Program-made: the position numbers and the translations under genes
From: Clostridium sp. AM34-11AC
GTDB taxonomy: Bacteria > Bacillota > Clostridia > Lachnospirales > Lachnospiraceae
NCBI RefSeq assembly: GCF_003435375.1
Contig: NZ_QWGL01000046.1
Coordinates: 1 to 15,481, forward strand
Direction: 5' to 3'
DNA length: 15,481 nucleotides
Notes under the pieces: generated by a model
What the model saw: the letters and a program-made list of their open reading frames with translations, nothing else
Told to the model about the DNA's origin: nothing
The model's database searches: none
Shown: positions 1-7,590 of the stretch, one piece after another
Position numbering within the stretch: position 1 is the first letter of the stretch
Layout of the letters: every line of letters starts with the position of its first letter

Positions 1-195
1 TTGCCCTGTCGCTCAAGGCGAGTATTATAATATCAAATCCCCGGACAAAAGTCAACTGTTTTTTACATATTTTTTCATTTCTTTTTACATGTTTTGCGAT
101 ATCATTACAAGTCCAGCCTCAAAGTACCATATATTGTATATTATATATTCAATTAATGCAATATGATGTTTCATCATGTCCCGCAAGAGAAAAAA
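1..195. other. AT-rich noncoding region
   Basis: Nothing here looks coding. Apart from the leftward promoter near the left edge, the stretch is very AT-rich. It holds a small perfect hairpin, ATGATG-TTT-CATCAT (163-177), which could be a regulatory site for the leftward gene or chance in AT-rich sequence. Confidence 0.5.
27..55 (-). promoter_or_regulatory. Sigma-A type promoter reading out of the left edge
   Basis: On the minus strand a TTGACT box (50-55) is followed after exactly 17 bases by TATTAT (27-32), close to the housekeeping consensus. A TATAAT also overlaps at 24-29, but with a 20-bp spacer. Transcription would start near position 17-20 and run leftwards, so the gene it serves lies outside the window. 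The call rests only on match and spacing. Confidence 0.6.
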
Positions 196-222
196 GCAGG
201 AGCAGTCAAAAGCTGCTCCTGC
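187..222 (-). terminator. Rho-independent terminator of the two-component operon
   Basis: The inverted repeat GCAGGAGCAG (196-205) / CTGCTCCTGC (213-222) forms a perfect 10-bp stem with a 7-base loop. Read on the minus strand it is followed by a run of T (complement of 190-195). It lies 30 bases past the kinase stop codon, as expected for the end of that operon. Confidence 0.9.
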
Positions 223-251
223 CATATTCCAAATGGGTTTCTACTATAATA

Positions 252-1796
252 TTATGAATTACTTCCGTCAAGCGTAAACCAGAACTCTACACCATTCTCC
301 CAGTTCTTCACGCCATACTGCTGGTTGTGGGCATCCATGATCGCTTTTACAATAGAAAGACCAATTCCGGTTCCGCCGTAGGCACGGGTTCTCGCCTTAT
401 CTACCTTATAGAACTTCGTCCAGAGATTCGGAATCGCATCCTCAGGGATCGGGGTTCCGGTATTAAAGACAGATACACGGACGATGTTGTTTTCCGGAAG
501 CATTTTGATAATGATCTTTTTCTCTCCATCGATATGGTGGATTGCATTGCTCAGGTAGTTTGTGACTACCTGCTCGATCTTAAATTCATCCGCCCATACA
601 TAAACCGGCGTCTGAGCATCAAAATCCACCTGAATCTCATTCTGTTCGAGCAGGATCTTCGACGCGTTCACAACGCCGCGAACCAGTTCCGTCAAATTGA
701 AACGATCCATCACCGGCTTATCATTTCCGCTTTCCAGAGAAGACAATGTCAGAAGCTGCTTAACCATCTTGTTCATCTTGTTGGCCTCATCAACAATAAC
801 ATCACAATAATAGTCGCGGCTCTCCTTCTCCTCGCCCATGCCTTCCTGGAGTCCCTCCGCGTATCCCTGGATCAAGGCGATCGGAGTCTTCAACTCATGA
901 GAGACATTGGCAATGAACTCTTTTCGCATCTCGTCGATCTTTGTCTTCTCCTCGATATCCTTTGTGAGCTGGTTGTTCGCCGACTTGAGTTCTGAAATCG
1001 TTTCCTCCAGACGCGAGGACAACGTGTTCATGCTGTTTCCTAAAACCTGTATCTCCTCCATATCATGTTTTCCGGACTCATACCTCGCATTAAAATCGAG
1101 ATCCGACATGCGCTCTGAGAGGTTCGACAGCTTATAGATCGGCATTGTGATCTGTTTTGCCACCAGATATACGACCAGAGCACCGATCAATACAGCGATC
1201 ATTCCCACATAGAGCAGAAACTGATTCGCGAGGCGGACACTCTCACCAATACTTGACAGCGGTGCGCTCATGATAAAGGCAGTGCTGTTATCGGAGAAAA
1301 ATCCCCAGCTCTCCAAGTACATGCTCTCCCGCTGAGGATCGTATGTTTTCTGGATCTTATACTGGTCGTTTTCCTCCAGAATCGTGTACTTGGCCTTTGC
1401 CCAGCCGAAAATATAGCGGTCAATGCGGTCCTTTAAAAACTTCGTATCACGGGATGTTGAATAGACCGTCGCATCCTCCGTGCTGTTGTCAATGATCAGG
1501 ACAGAAACATTGGCGCTGTCGCTGAAATTCCGGATCAGGCGCTGCAAATTTCCTTCCGTGATATTTCCGTCAGCATCCTTTTCTCTTCTCATGGCGTCTT
1601 CGATGGAAATACCGTTTTCCTTGTTCTCCTCGATCCGGGAGTCGATGGCCTCGTAGGCACCATTTAACGCCTGTACCTTCTTTGTTACATAGAAATCTTC
1701 CAGATACCACTTATTGACGCCCCAGATCACTGCCAGGATCACAGCGATCAGGCCAATAAACGTGACCGTTAGTCTGGATCGTATCGATTTCATCAT
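252..1796 (-). CDS. Membrane sensor histidine kinase (two-component system)
   Basis: A 514-residue sensor kinase that would autophosphorylate and pass phosphate to the response regulator encoded just upstream. Order of parts: membrane helix at about 11-30, extracytoplasmic sensor region of about 160 residues (31-190), second helix at about 191-213, HAMP linker (about 214-266), and HisKA dimerisation domain with phospho-acceptor H300 in NVSHELKTP. The HATPase domain follows, with the N box (N413, N417 in VTNYLSNAI), the G1 box around NTGTP (445-449) and the G2 box GGTGIGLSI (474-482). All catalytic motifs are intact. The start overlaps the regulator stop codon in an ATGA, so translation is probably coupled. 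A GAGGTGG site precedes two adjacent ATG codons, so either could be used. The sensor region matches no ligand-binding fold I can name, and the stimulus is unknown. Confidence 0.93.
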   Translation of the reverse strand: MMKSIRSRLTVTFIGLIAVILAVIWGVNKWYLEDFYVTKKVQALNGAYEAIDSRIEENKENGISIEDAMRREKDADGNITEGNLQRLIRNFSDSANVSVLIIDNSTEDATVYSTSRDTKFLKDRIDRYIFGWAKAKYTILEENDQYKIQKTYDPQRESMYLESWGFFSDNSTAFIMSAPLSSIGESVRLANQFLLYVGMIAVLIGALVVYLVAKQITMPIYKLSNLSERMSDLDFNARYESGKHDMEEIQVLGNSMNTLSSRLEETISELKSANNQLTKDIEEKTKIDEMRKEFIANVSHELKTPIALIQGYAEGLQEGMGEEKESRDYYCDVIVDEANKMNKMVKQLLTLSSLESGNDKPVMDRFNLTELVRGVVNASKILLEQNEIQVDFDAQTPVYVWADEFKIEQVVTNYLSNAIHHIDGEKKIIIKMLPENNIVRVSVFNTGTPIPEDAIPNLWTKFYKVDKARTRAYGGTGIGLSIVKAIMDAHNQQYGVKNWENGVEFWFTLDGSNS

Positions 1797-2473
1797 CCAT
1801 CCACCTCGAGTTTATATCCCATGCCCCAAACAGTCTTGATATTATCGCCTTTCGGACCAAGTTTACTTCTCAGCTTCTTTACGTGGGTGTCGATGGTTCT
1901 CGCATCTCCGAAATAGTCGTAATTCCAGACATTATTCAGAATCTTTTCTCTTGAGAGGGCGATTCCTTTGTTTTCCATAAAATAGGTAAGGAGTTCAAAT
2001 TCCTTATTGCTTAAGTCCACCGGCCTTCCATCCACAGTCACCTCGTGGGCATCCTTATCCACGCGGATTCCATCCGCCTCCAGAATCTCACCCGTTGATG
2101 TACCGCTGCCACGACGCAGGATTGCCTCAATTCTCGCCACAAGGATCTTCGGACTGAACGGTTTTGTGATATACTCGTCAACGCCGAGTTCGAATCCAAG
2201 AAGCTCATCCCGCTCCTCACTCCTCGCCGTCAGCATAATGATCGGAACCTGAGAGTAGCGTCGGATCGTCTTGCATGTCTCCCAACCGTCCATCTTCGGC
2301 ATCATGACATCCAGAATCACGAGACTGATATCCTTTTCCTTAAAGAAGATATCAATAGCCTGCTCGCCGTCTCCCGCCTCTAGAACACGGTATCCTTTGA
2401 TGGTTAAAAAGTCTTTGACGAGCTTTCTCATTCTCTCCTCGTCGTCAACCATAAGTATCTTTACTGCATCCAT
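1793..2473 (-). CDS. OmpR/PhoB-family response regulator
   Basis: A 226-residue transcription factor, partner of the overlapping sensor kinase gene. The receiver domain (about 4-118) has the acidic pocket D10/D11, phospho-acceptor D55 in VILDVMMPKMDGW, T82 and K104 in the conserved TKPF. The winged-helix DNA-binding domain (about 128-224) contains the family signature around LSNKEFELL and the conserved TVWGMGYKL end. The start at 2473 is chosen because GGAGGT lies 7 bases upstream and the protein then begins at the normal receiver N-terminus. A longer frame reaches 2608, but it would run through a terminator hairpin and adds residues unlike the family. No convincing promoter was found in 2474-2592. 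Target genes cannot be told from the sequence. Confidence 0.95.
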   Translation of the reverse strand: MDAVKILMVDDEERMRKLVKDFLTIKGYRVLEAGDGEQAIDIFFKEKDISLVILDVMMPKMDGWETCKTIRRYSQVPIIMLTARSEERDELLGFELGVDEYITKPFSPKILVARIEAILRRGSGTSTGEILEADGIRVDKDAHEVTVDGRPVDLSNKEFELLTYFMENKGIALSREKILNNVWNYDYFGDARTIDTHVKKLRSKLGPKGDNIKTVWGMGYKLEVDG

Positions 2474-2589
2474 TGTCTGTACCTCCATATATTTTACCTG
2501 ATGCACTCCGATAAGAACAGAAGCGTATTCCAACACACTTGAGATATTAACCAGTCGATTCGGTGCTACCGGCATCATACATGTGTGCA

Positions 2590-2641
2590 TAAAAATCCCA
2601 CTTATCATCAGCTATATTTTAGCAGATAATAAGTGGGATTT
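2590..2641 (-). terminator. Long hairpin terminator after the secreted transglutaminase-like gene
   Basis: The arms AAATCCCACTTAT (2593-2605) and ATAAGTGGGATTT (2629-2641) pair perfectly over 13 bp. After one C/A mismatch, ATCAGCT (2607-2613) and AGCAGAT (2621-2627) continue the stem with one mismatch around a 7-base loop. Read on the minus strand it ends in GGGATTTTTAT, a U-tract, about 55 bases after the stop codon at 2697. It would separate that gene from the two-component operon. Confidence 0.85.
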
Positions 2642-2696
2642 CTATAAGTTCACGAACATTTCACAAAGGCAGTTTCATGAAGGCGGGAGAACTGTA

Positions 2697-4112
2697 TTAT
2701 TCTCCTTTTGAAGCCGTCACTCTGTCTCTAGGATTGAGTGCTACTCTGAAGATTATATAATCTTTTCCGTCTTTGTCTTTCCATGTTGTCACAAATATAG
2801 ATGTTCCATCTGTTCCCTTATTTTTCTGATAATCAATTACACAATTGGAATAATTTCCTATGTAATAGCCATTAATCGTTTTACCGATTATTTCATGTTC
2901 TATAACTTCATCAAGTTTTCCTGTAAAACCATTATACGAAAATCTCTGTTTATTGAATTCCTGAAAATTTCTTCCCCCTGTATATATAACAGCAGTAATA
3001 GGCTGACTCGATTTTACATTTGTATTCACCTGTTCATTGATGTATTGTAACAGCGATGGAATCAGCTTTTCATCATCTGCTTGGAATACCGCGCCGCTTT
3101 CAAAGTTTTTCTTAGCTCTCTCCATATTTTTTTCATTACTTGTTTTTATTTCTTCTATTCGTTTAGATTCCTTATTTTCCCTTTTCTGCACCTTTTCCTC
3201 TATAGATTTATCACCTTCTGGTATATCTTTATAATAGTAAGCTGACGACGTATCCTTATTTTTATAATATTTTTTTGTTGCATCCACTGCATACCATTTC
3301 CCATCTAATTTAACAATATTGAATGCATGCTCAATTTCAAATACATATTTTACATCAAGTCCACAAGCTTTTCCTAATGACATAAACGCATTTGCGAAAC
3401 CTCCACAGACACATCGTCTATCTATAAACGCACCATAAGATGACTGATTATACGTTTCTTGCGCATCATATATCACATTGTCAACAAGCCAATCGTAAAT
3501 CTTTCGTGCCTTTTGATCCTCCGTCATTGAATTATTAATATTTTTACTTTTCCATTCTGAAATAAAAGCATTTACGCGCTCCTTTTGCTTAGCTCCCAAC
3601 CAATAATTGTCAGTTCCGGTTTCATAATATCTTTTGTATTCCAAAATATGTTCAGCTGTAACAGAGTTCGCTTTCGGATACATAATACTTCCAATCGCCA
3701 TGTTACTATAACCTAAATTATCCAGACTAAATTCTATTCCGTTATATGTTTTAGGTTCCAGTGTCCCTGTTCCATCCACAGTATAAGTCGTATCCCCGGA
3801 ATTTACATTCATCGTAACAACTTTTCCATCCTGTGTTCGTGCACCATTGGCATCCACCGTCTTCTTATCTGGTGTCTCCGTAGACACATACAGCCATCCA
3901 CTCTGGTCAAAGCAGTAATTCTCCGCAATTCCATCCCCGTCTCCATCGATCCAGCGCCATCCATTTGTTGCGTAGGTGCCATTGTCCTCGTCATACCACC
4001 ATTTACCGGCATTTGCTCCAGTTCCCTGTTTCCACTGTCCGGCATATGAGGAAAATGCCAGTCCCAGGCTCAGCAGTGTGGTCACTGCTGTTATTTTCAA
4101 TACCTTTTTCAT
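2697..4112 (-). CDS. Secreted protein: wall-binding-like N-terminus, transglutaminase-like domain
   Basis: A 471-residue exported protein. A signal peptide (1-24; KK, hydrophobic core, then SSYA before GQW) leads into a tryptophan/glycine/aspartate-rich module (about 25-100, with GKWWY and GWRWIDGDGDGIAENYCFD) of the kind that tethers Lachnospiraceae exoproteins to the cell surface. A transglutaminase/cysteine-protease-like core follows (about 195-285), with C236 in RRCVCGGFANAF, H262 in EHAFNIV and D277 in WYAVDAT, so the Cys-His-Asp triad looks complete. Then come a charged Lys/Glu-rich helix (about 295-335) and a roughly 130-residue C-terminal region I cannot assign. It may cleave or cross-link surface peptides, but the substrate is unknown. 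The ATG at 4112 is preferred over an in-frame TTG at 4142 because it begins the signal peptide and has AAAGGGAG upstream. The gene is AT-rich except for its N-terminal module. It is probably transcribed alone. Confidence 0.85.
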   Translation of the reverse strand: MKKVLKITAVTTLLSLGLAFSSYAGQWKQGTGANAGKWWYDEDNGTYATNGWRWIDGDGDGIAENYCFDQSGWLYVSTETPDKKTVDANGARTQDGKVVTMNVNSGDTTYTVDGTGTLEPKTYNGIEFSLDNLGYSNMAIGSIMYPKANSVTAEHILEYKRYYETGTDNYWLGAKQKERVNAFISEWKSKNINNSMTEDQKARKIYDWLVDNVIYDAQETYNQSSYGAFIDRRCVCGGFANAFMSLGKACGLDVKYVFEIEHAFNIVKLDGKWYAVDATKKYYKNKDTSSAYYYKDIPEGDKSIEEKVQKRENKESKRIEEIKTSNEKNMERAKKNFESGAVFQADDEKLIPSLLQYINEQVNTNVKSSQPITAVIYTGGRNFQEFNKQRFSYNGFTGKLDEVIEHEIIGKTINGYYIGNYSNCVIDYQKNKGTDGTSIFVTTWKDKDGKDYIIFRVALNPRDRVTASKGE

Positions 4113-4132
4113 ATTTCTCTCCCTTTGTTTCC

Positions 4133-4141
4133 AATATAGCA
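4133..4141 (-). promoter_or_regulatory. Possible extended -10 promoter for the secreted protein gene
   Basis: On the minus strand TGCTATATT (complement of 4133-4141) fits an extended -10 box (TGnTATAAT) with no recognisable -35. It would give a leader of only about 15-20 bases that still includes the ribosome binding site. The terminator after aspS ends at 4142, right beside it, so a separate promoter is needed somewhere here. Confidence 0.35.
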
Positions 4142-4183
4142 AATGGAAGCGTCCGCGCAGTTTTTCTGCACAGCGCTTCCATT
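4142..4183 (-). terminator. Hairpin terminator after aspS
   Basis: AATGGAAGCG (4142-4151) and CGCTTCCATT (4174-4183) form a perfect 10-bp stem. An inner GCAG/CTGC stem (4157-4160, 4166-4169) carries a TTTTT loop. It lies 22 bases past the aspS stop. The T-run after the stem is short (ATTTGC), so termination may be incomplete. Confidence 0.7.
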
Positions 4184-4205
4184 ATTCAGCGTCTCTTTAT
4201 TATCT

Positions 4206-6002
4206 TTATTCTTCGTCCTTCTTCTCAACGATCGCGATATCGAGATCCTCAAGCTGCTTCGGATCTACCGGTGCCGGAGCTTCCATCATAAGACAGGACG
4301 CGTCTTTTACCTTCGGGAAGGCAATTACGTCACGGATGCTGTCTGCACCTACCATAAGCATAACGACACGGTCGAGGCCGTATGCGAGACCAGCGTGCGG
4401 CGGTACTCCGTACTTGAATGCGTCAAGCAGGAAGCCGAACTGCTCTCTTGCTCTCTCTTTTGTGAAGCCAAGAACTTCGAACATCTTCTCCTGGATATCA
4501 TCCTGATGGATACGGACGGATCCGCCGCCGAGCTCCGTACCGTTTAATACGATATCGTAGGCTTTCGCGCGGACTGCACCCGGATCAGTGTCGATAAGTG
4601 GGAGATCTTCCTCCATCGGCATTGTGAATGGGTGATGCATAGCGACGTAACGTCCCTCCTCCTCGGAGTACTCTAAGAGCGGGAACTCTGTTACCCAGAG
4701 GAACTTGAAATCGTCTTTCTTTAAGAGGTCTAACTGTCTTGCGATCTCAAGACGGAGATTTCCTAATACATCGAATACGACTTTATCTTTGTCTGCCGCG
4801 AAGAACAGAAGGTCGCCCGGCTTACCGTCCATCGCTTTTACAAGAGCATCCAGTTCTTCCTGCTTCATGAACTTTCCGAAGGAGCACTTATAGGAACCGT
4901 CCTCATGGATCGCAAGGTATGCAAGCCCCTTTGCACCGAATCCCTTTGCGTACTCAACGAGAGCGTCGATCTTCTTTCTCGGCATACCGGCCTGTCCGTC
5001 TGCGTTGATACCACGGACAGATCCGCCGTTCTCAAGAGCGCTCTTGAATACAACGAACTCGCAGTCTTTTACAACATCAGATACGTTCTTTAATTCCATG
5101 CCAAAACGCATATCCGGCTTATCGGAACCGAAACGGTCCATAGCCTCGCGCCATGTCATACGGAGGATCGGAGTCTGGACGTCAAAATTGCAGATCTCCT
5201 TGAAAAGTTTCTTTAAGAGTCTCTCGTTGACCTCGAGAACATCCTCAACATCCACGAAGGATAACTCCATATCGATCTGTGTGAACTCCGGCTGACGGTC
5301 CGCACGGAGGTCCTCGTCACGGTAGCATCTTGCGAGCTGGAAGTAACGGTCCATACCGGAACACATCAGCAGCTGTTTTAATAACTGCGGAGACTGCGGA
5401 AGAGCATAGAACTCGCCCGGATGCACACGGCTCGGTACAAGGTAGTCTCTTGCGCCTTCCGGTGTACTCTTGATCAGAGTCGGGGTCTCGATCTCGAGGA
5501 AACCTTCGTCCGCTAAGAACTGGCGGACCATCGTAGCCACACGGCTTCTTATCATGATGTTTCTCTGGAGATCCGGACGACGGAGGTCAAGATAACGGTA
5601 TTTTAATCGAAGGTCTTCCTTCGTCTTGCTGTTCTCCTCGATCGGGAACGGCGGTACCTCGGACTCGGAGAGAATTCTTAAGGACTTCGCTCTCATCTCG
5701 ATAGTACCTGTCTTTAAATTCGGGTTTGCCGCGCCGGAACGTTTTTCGATGGTTCCGACAACCGCTACTGTAAACTCACTTCTTAATTTTTCAGCTTTTG
5801 CGAAGCTCTCAGCGCCGCAGTCGCTCTCCTCAAAGATGATCTGGATGATTCCGGAACGGTCACGAAGGTCGGTGAAGATAATACCGCCTTTGTTTCTGCT
5901 CTTCTGGACCCATCCCATAAGTGTCATTTCCTGGCCTACGTTTGCCTCTGTGACTTCAGCACAGCGGCAGGAACGCTTTAAGCCTGCCATTGATTCTGCC
6001 AT
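4206..6002 (-). CDS. aspS: Aspartyl-tRNA synthetase
   Basis: A 598-residue class II aminoacyl-tRNA synthetase that charges tRNA-Asp with aspartate in the cytoplasm; length is normal for the bacterial form (about 590). The N-terminal anticodon-binding OB fold spans about 26-105 (MGWVQKSRNKGG, DLRDRSG). The catalytic core has motif 1 around FLEIETPTLIKSTPEGARDY (168-187), the QSPQLLKQLL segment, motif 2 with RCYRDEDLRADRQPEFTQID (225-244), and motif 3 GLAYGLDRVVML (538-549). The bacterial GAD-type insertion lies at about 295-430. The start at 6002 is set by AGGAGG 6 bases upstream; the frame stays open to 6095 but those residues are not AspRS-like. It follows hisS by 146 bases and is probably cotranscribed with it. 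I cannot tell whether it also charges tRNA-Asn. Confidence 0.98.
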   Translation of the reverse strand: MAESMAGLKRSCRCAEVTEANVGQEMTLMGWVQKSRNKGGIIFTDLRDRSGIIQIIFEESDCGAESFAKAEKLRSEFTVAVVGTIEKRSGAANPNLKTGTIEMRAKSLRILSESEVPPFPIEENSKTKEDLRLKYRYLDLRRPDLQRNIMIRSRVATMVRQFLADEGFLEIETPTLIKSTPEGARDYLVPSRVHPGEFYALPQSPQLLKQLLMCSGMDRYFQLARCYRDEDLRADRQPEFTQIDMELSFVDVEDVLEVNERLLKKLFKEICNFDVQTPILRMTWREAMDRFGSDKPDMRFGMELKNVSDVVKDCEFVVFKSALENGGSVRGINADGQAGMPRKKIDALVEYAKGFGAKGLAYLAIHEDGSYKCSFGKFMKQEELDALVKAMDGKPGDLLFFAADKDKVVFDVLGNLRLEIARQLDLLKKDDFKFLWVTEFPLLEYSEEEGRYVAMHHPFTMPMEEDLPLIDTDPGAVRAKAYDIVLNGTELGGGSVRIHQDDIQEKMFEVLGFTKERAREQFGFLLDAFKYGVPPHAGLAYGLDRVVMLMVGADSIRDVIAFPKVKDASCLMMEAPAPVDPKQLEDLDIAIVEKKDEE

Positions 6003-6066
6003 GATTTTCCTCCTGATACAGCTGGAATATTTAAAAACATACCCGCTGAATGTTATTGTAATTTCA

Positions 6067-6122
6067 AGTCGAACATCCGTGAGATTACTCACCACTTAAA
6101 AGAGGTGGGAGTCTTCTCGACT
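6067..6122 (-). promoter_or_regulatory. Structured hairpin in the hisS-aspS spacer
   Basis: Arms AGTCGA (6067-6072) and TCGACT (6117-6122) enclose an inner stem, ACTC(A)CCAC (6087-6095) with GTGGGAGT (6105-6112), with one bulged base and a 9-base loop. No T-run follows on the minus strand, so it is not a standard terminator. It could be an mRNA processing or stability element. It could also be the relic of an IS200/IS605-type end, since the shape ACTCCCACCTC...GTGGTGAGT resembles hairpins at the 3' end of such elements as I remember them. That second reading is inference only. Confidence 0.5.
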
Positions 6123-6148
6123 GAGATAAAGCTGTCCTTTTCCCGGTC

Positions 6149-7414
6149 TTAGTGCTTTAAGTCCTCTTTATAGAATTCCTTAAACTCACTGTAGCCTTCT
6201 TTTCCGAGCTGTTCCTTCTGGAACTTCTTATTTTTGTTCATCTGGGCTACAAGGACGATCTTTCCCTCCTTGCGGGCAGTCATCGCCTCTTTCATAATGG
6301 AAGCAAGCTTCTCAGAGCTCATTCCCTTTTCGAAGAGCCACGCTTCCTTCTCATTTCCGCCCGGAACTGTAAATCCGTTGTCTAAAAGGATCGTAACGAT
6401 TCTCTCAAAGCCGATGGAGAAACCACAGGCCGGTGTATCCATTCCTGTGAACTTTCCGATCATCTTGTCATATCTTCCGCCGCCCGCTACGGAGCCGCCG
6501 AATCCTTCCATTGATACTTCAAAGATGGTTCCGGTGTAGTAGCCCATTCCACGGACTAAGGTCGGGTCAAACGCAAGTTTGAAGCTTCCGTCAGAAACAT
6601 CGCCGACTGTCTCCATGATCTGTGCAAGATTCTCAGCTGCACCGTCCTCCAACACACCCGCAAGGATCTCTCCCATACGGCGGACACCTGAGGCATCGTT
6701 TGTTGCCTGCCCCATAAGCTCTAAGTATTTATCGGCCGTCTCCTCGGAGTAGCCGTTTTCCATAAGCTCTGCCTTTACACCATCTGTACCGATCTTGTCC
6801 ATTTTATCGACGGTGATGAATACCTTATCGATATCTTCCTCCGGGAATCCGCTGTATACGGCCATCGCACGGAGAAGCTTTCTGTCGTTGACGCGTACCT
6901 CGAAGCTGTTGTCCGGGCAGATCTTCTTTAACGCGGTCGTTGTCGCGAGGATCAGCTCGATCTCGGCCTGATTCGTTGCGTCACCGAGAATATCGATATC
7001 ACACTGGACGAACTGTCTGAAACGTCCCTTCTGCGGACGGTCTGCACGCCATACGCTGCCTACCTGAAGTGCCTTAAACGGAGACGGAAGGTTTGCGGAG
7101 TTGTTGGAGTAATATCTGGATAACGGAAGTGTCAGATCATAGCGGAGTCCGCCGTCTGCCAGATCGTTCTCCGTCTCTGCTGTCTCGATATTTAATTTCT
7201 CGCCGCGCTTTAAGATCTTGAAGATCAGCTTCTCATTGTCGCCGCCCTGCTTGCTCAGGAGGTTCTCAATGTGCTCCACGCATGGAGTCTCGATCGCGGA
7301 GAATCCGAAGCCGCGGTAAGTCTCTTTGATCTGGTTCAGCACATAATCCCGGATCTGCATCTCTGCCGGGAGAATATCTTTCATGCCGGTGACCGGCTTT
7401 TTCTTTAATGCCAT
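6149..7414 (-). CDS. hisS: Histidyl-tRNA synthetase
   Basis: A 421-residue class II synthetase that charges tRNA-His. Motif 1 region: GMKDILPAEM and ETPCVEHIE. The ATP/His-binding segment LRYDLTLPLSRYYSN (90-104) is followed by motif 2, WRADRPQKGRFRQFVQCDID (122-141). The HisRS-specific loop LVRGMGYYTG (286-295), GGGRYDKMIG (311-320) and motif 3, ACGFSIGFERIV (329-340), are all present. The sequence after motif 3 is only about 75 residues, somewhat short for the usual anticodon-binding domain (about 90-100). The QCDIDILGD stretch is closer to eukaryal/archaeal HisRS wording than to the common bacterial QFGVEVFG. The start at 7414 has AGAGGT upstream; an in-frame ATG at 7468 has no binding site. 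It is first in a unit with aspS, from the strong promoter at 7522-7550. Confidence 0.96.
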   Translation of the reverse strand: MALKKKPVTGMKDILPAEMQIRDYVLNQIKETYRGFGFSAIETPCVEHIENLLSKQGGDNEKLIFKILKRGEKLNIETAETENDLADGGLRYDLTLPLSRYYSNNSANLPSPFKALQVGSVWRADRPQKGRFRQFVQCDIDILGDATNQAEIELILATTTALKKICPDNSFEVRVNDRKLLRAMAVYSGFPEEDIDKVFITVDKMDKIGTDGVKAELMENGYSEETADKYLELMGQATNDASGVRRMGEILAGVLEDGAAENLAQIMETVGDVSDGSFKLAFDPTLVRGMGYYTGTIFEVSMEGFGGSVAGGGRYDKMIGKFTGMDTPACGFSIGFERIVTILLDNGFTVPGGNEKEAWLFEKGMSSEKLASIMKEAMTARKEGKIVLVAQMNKNKKFQKEQLGKEGYSEFKEFYKEDLKH

Positions 7415-7521
7415 AAAGCTACCTCTGTTTCTCTCTTTATCGCGCAATTTCACGCCTACGTTCACCATAATACGCTGATTGCCTTAGGTTTTCAAGGGTT
7501 TTTTCTTTCCTTAATAAAAGT

Positions 7522-7550
7522 ATTATATTTTTCGGACATGGATAAGTCAA
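7522..7550 (-). promoter_or_regulatory. Strong promoter for hisS-aspS
   Basis: The minus strand carries TTGACT (7545-7550), a 17-base spacer and a perfect TATAAT (7522-7527). Transcription would begin near 7515, giving a leader of about 100 bases before the hisS start at 7414. That is too short for a typical T-box riboswitch, and I see no T-box-like AGGGTGGNACCGCG sequence in the region. Confidence 0.85.
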
Positions 7551-7590
7551 CTTATTTTGTGAGTTTTTCCCATCCCTCAGCGAAAAGATC

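Noticed and set aside
2474..2592. Promoter of the two-component operon
   Set aside because: TAAAAT and TAATAT boxes exist on the minus strand, but neither has an acceptable -35 at the right distance.
2474..2608. N-terminal extension of the response regulator to 2608
   Set aside because: It would translate part of a terminator hairpin, lacks a binding site and precedes the normal receiver start. The start at 2473 has GGAGGT at 7 bases.
3976..4506. Plus-strand open frame of 176 codons opposite aspS and the secreted protein gene
   Set aside because: No binding site, low-complexity Ser/Phe composition, and it is the complement of two well-supported genes.
6003..6095. N-terminal extension of AspRS
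   Set aside because: The added residues are not AspRS-like and run into the spacer hairpin; AGGAGG precedes 6002.
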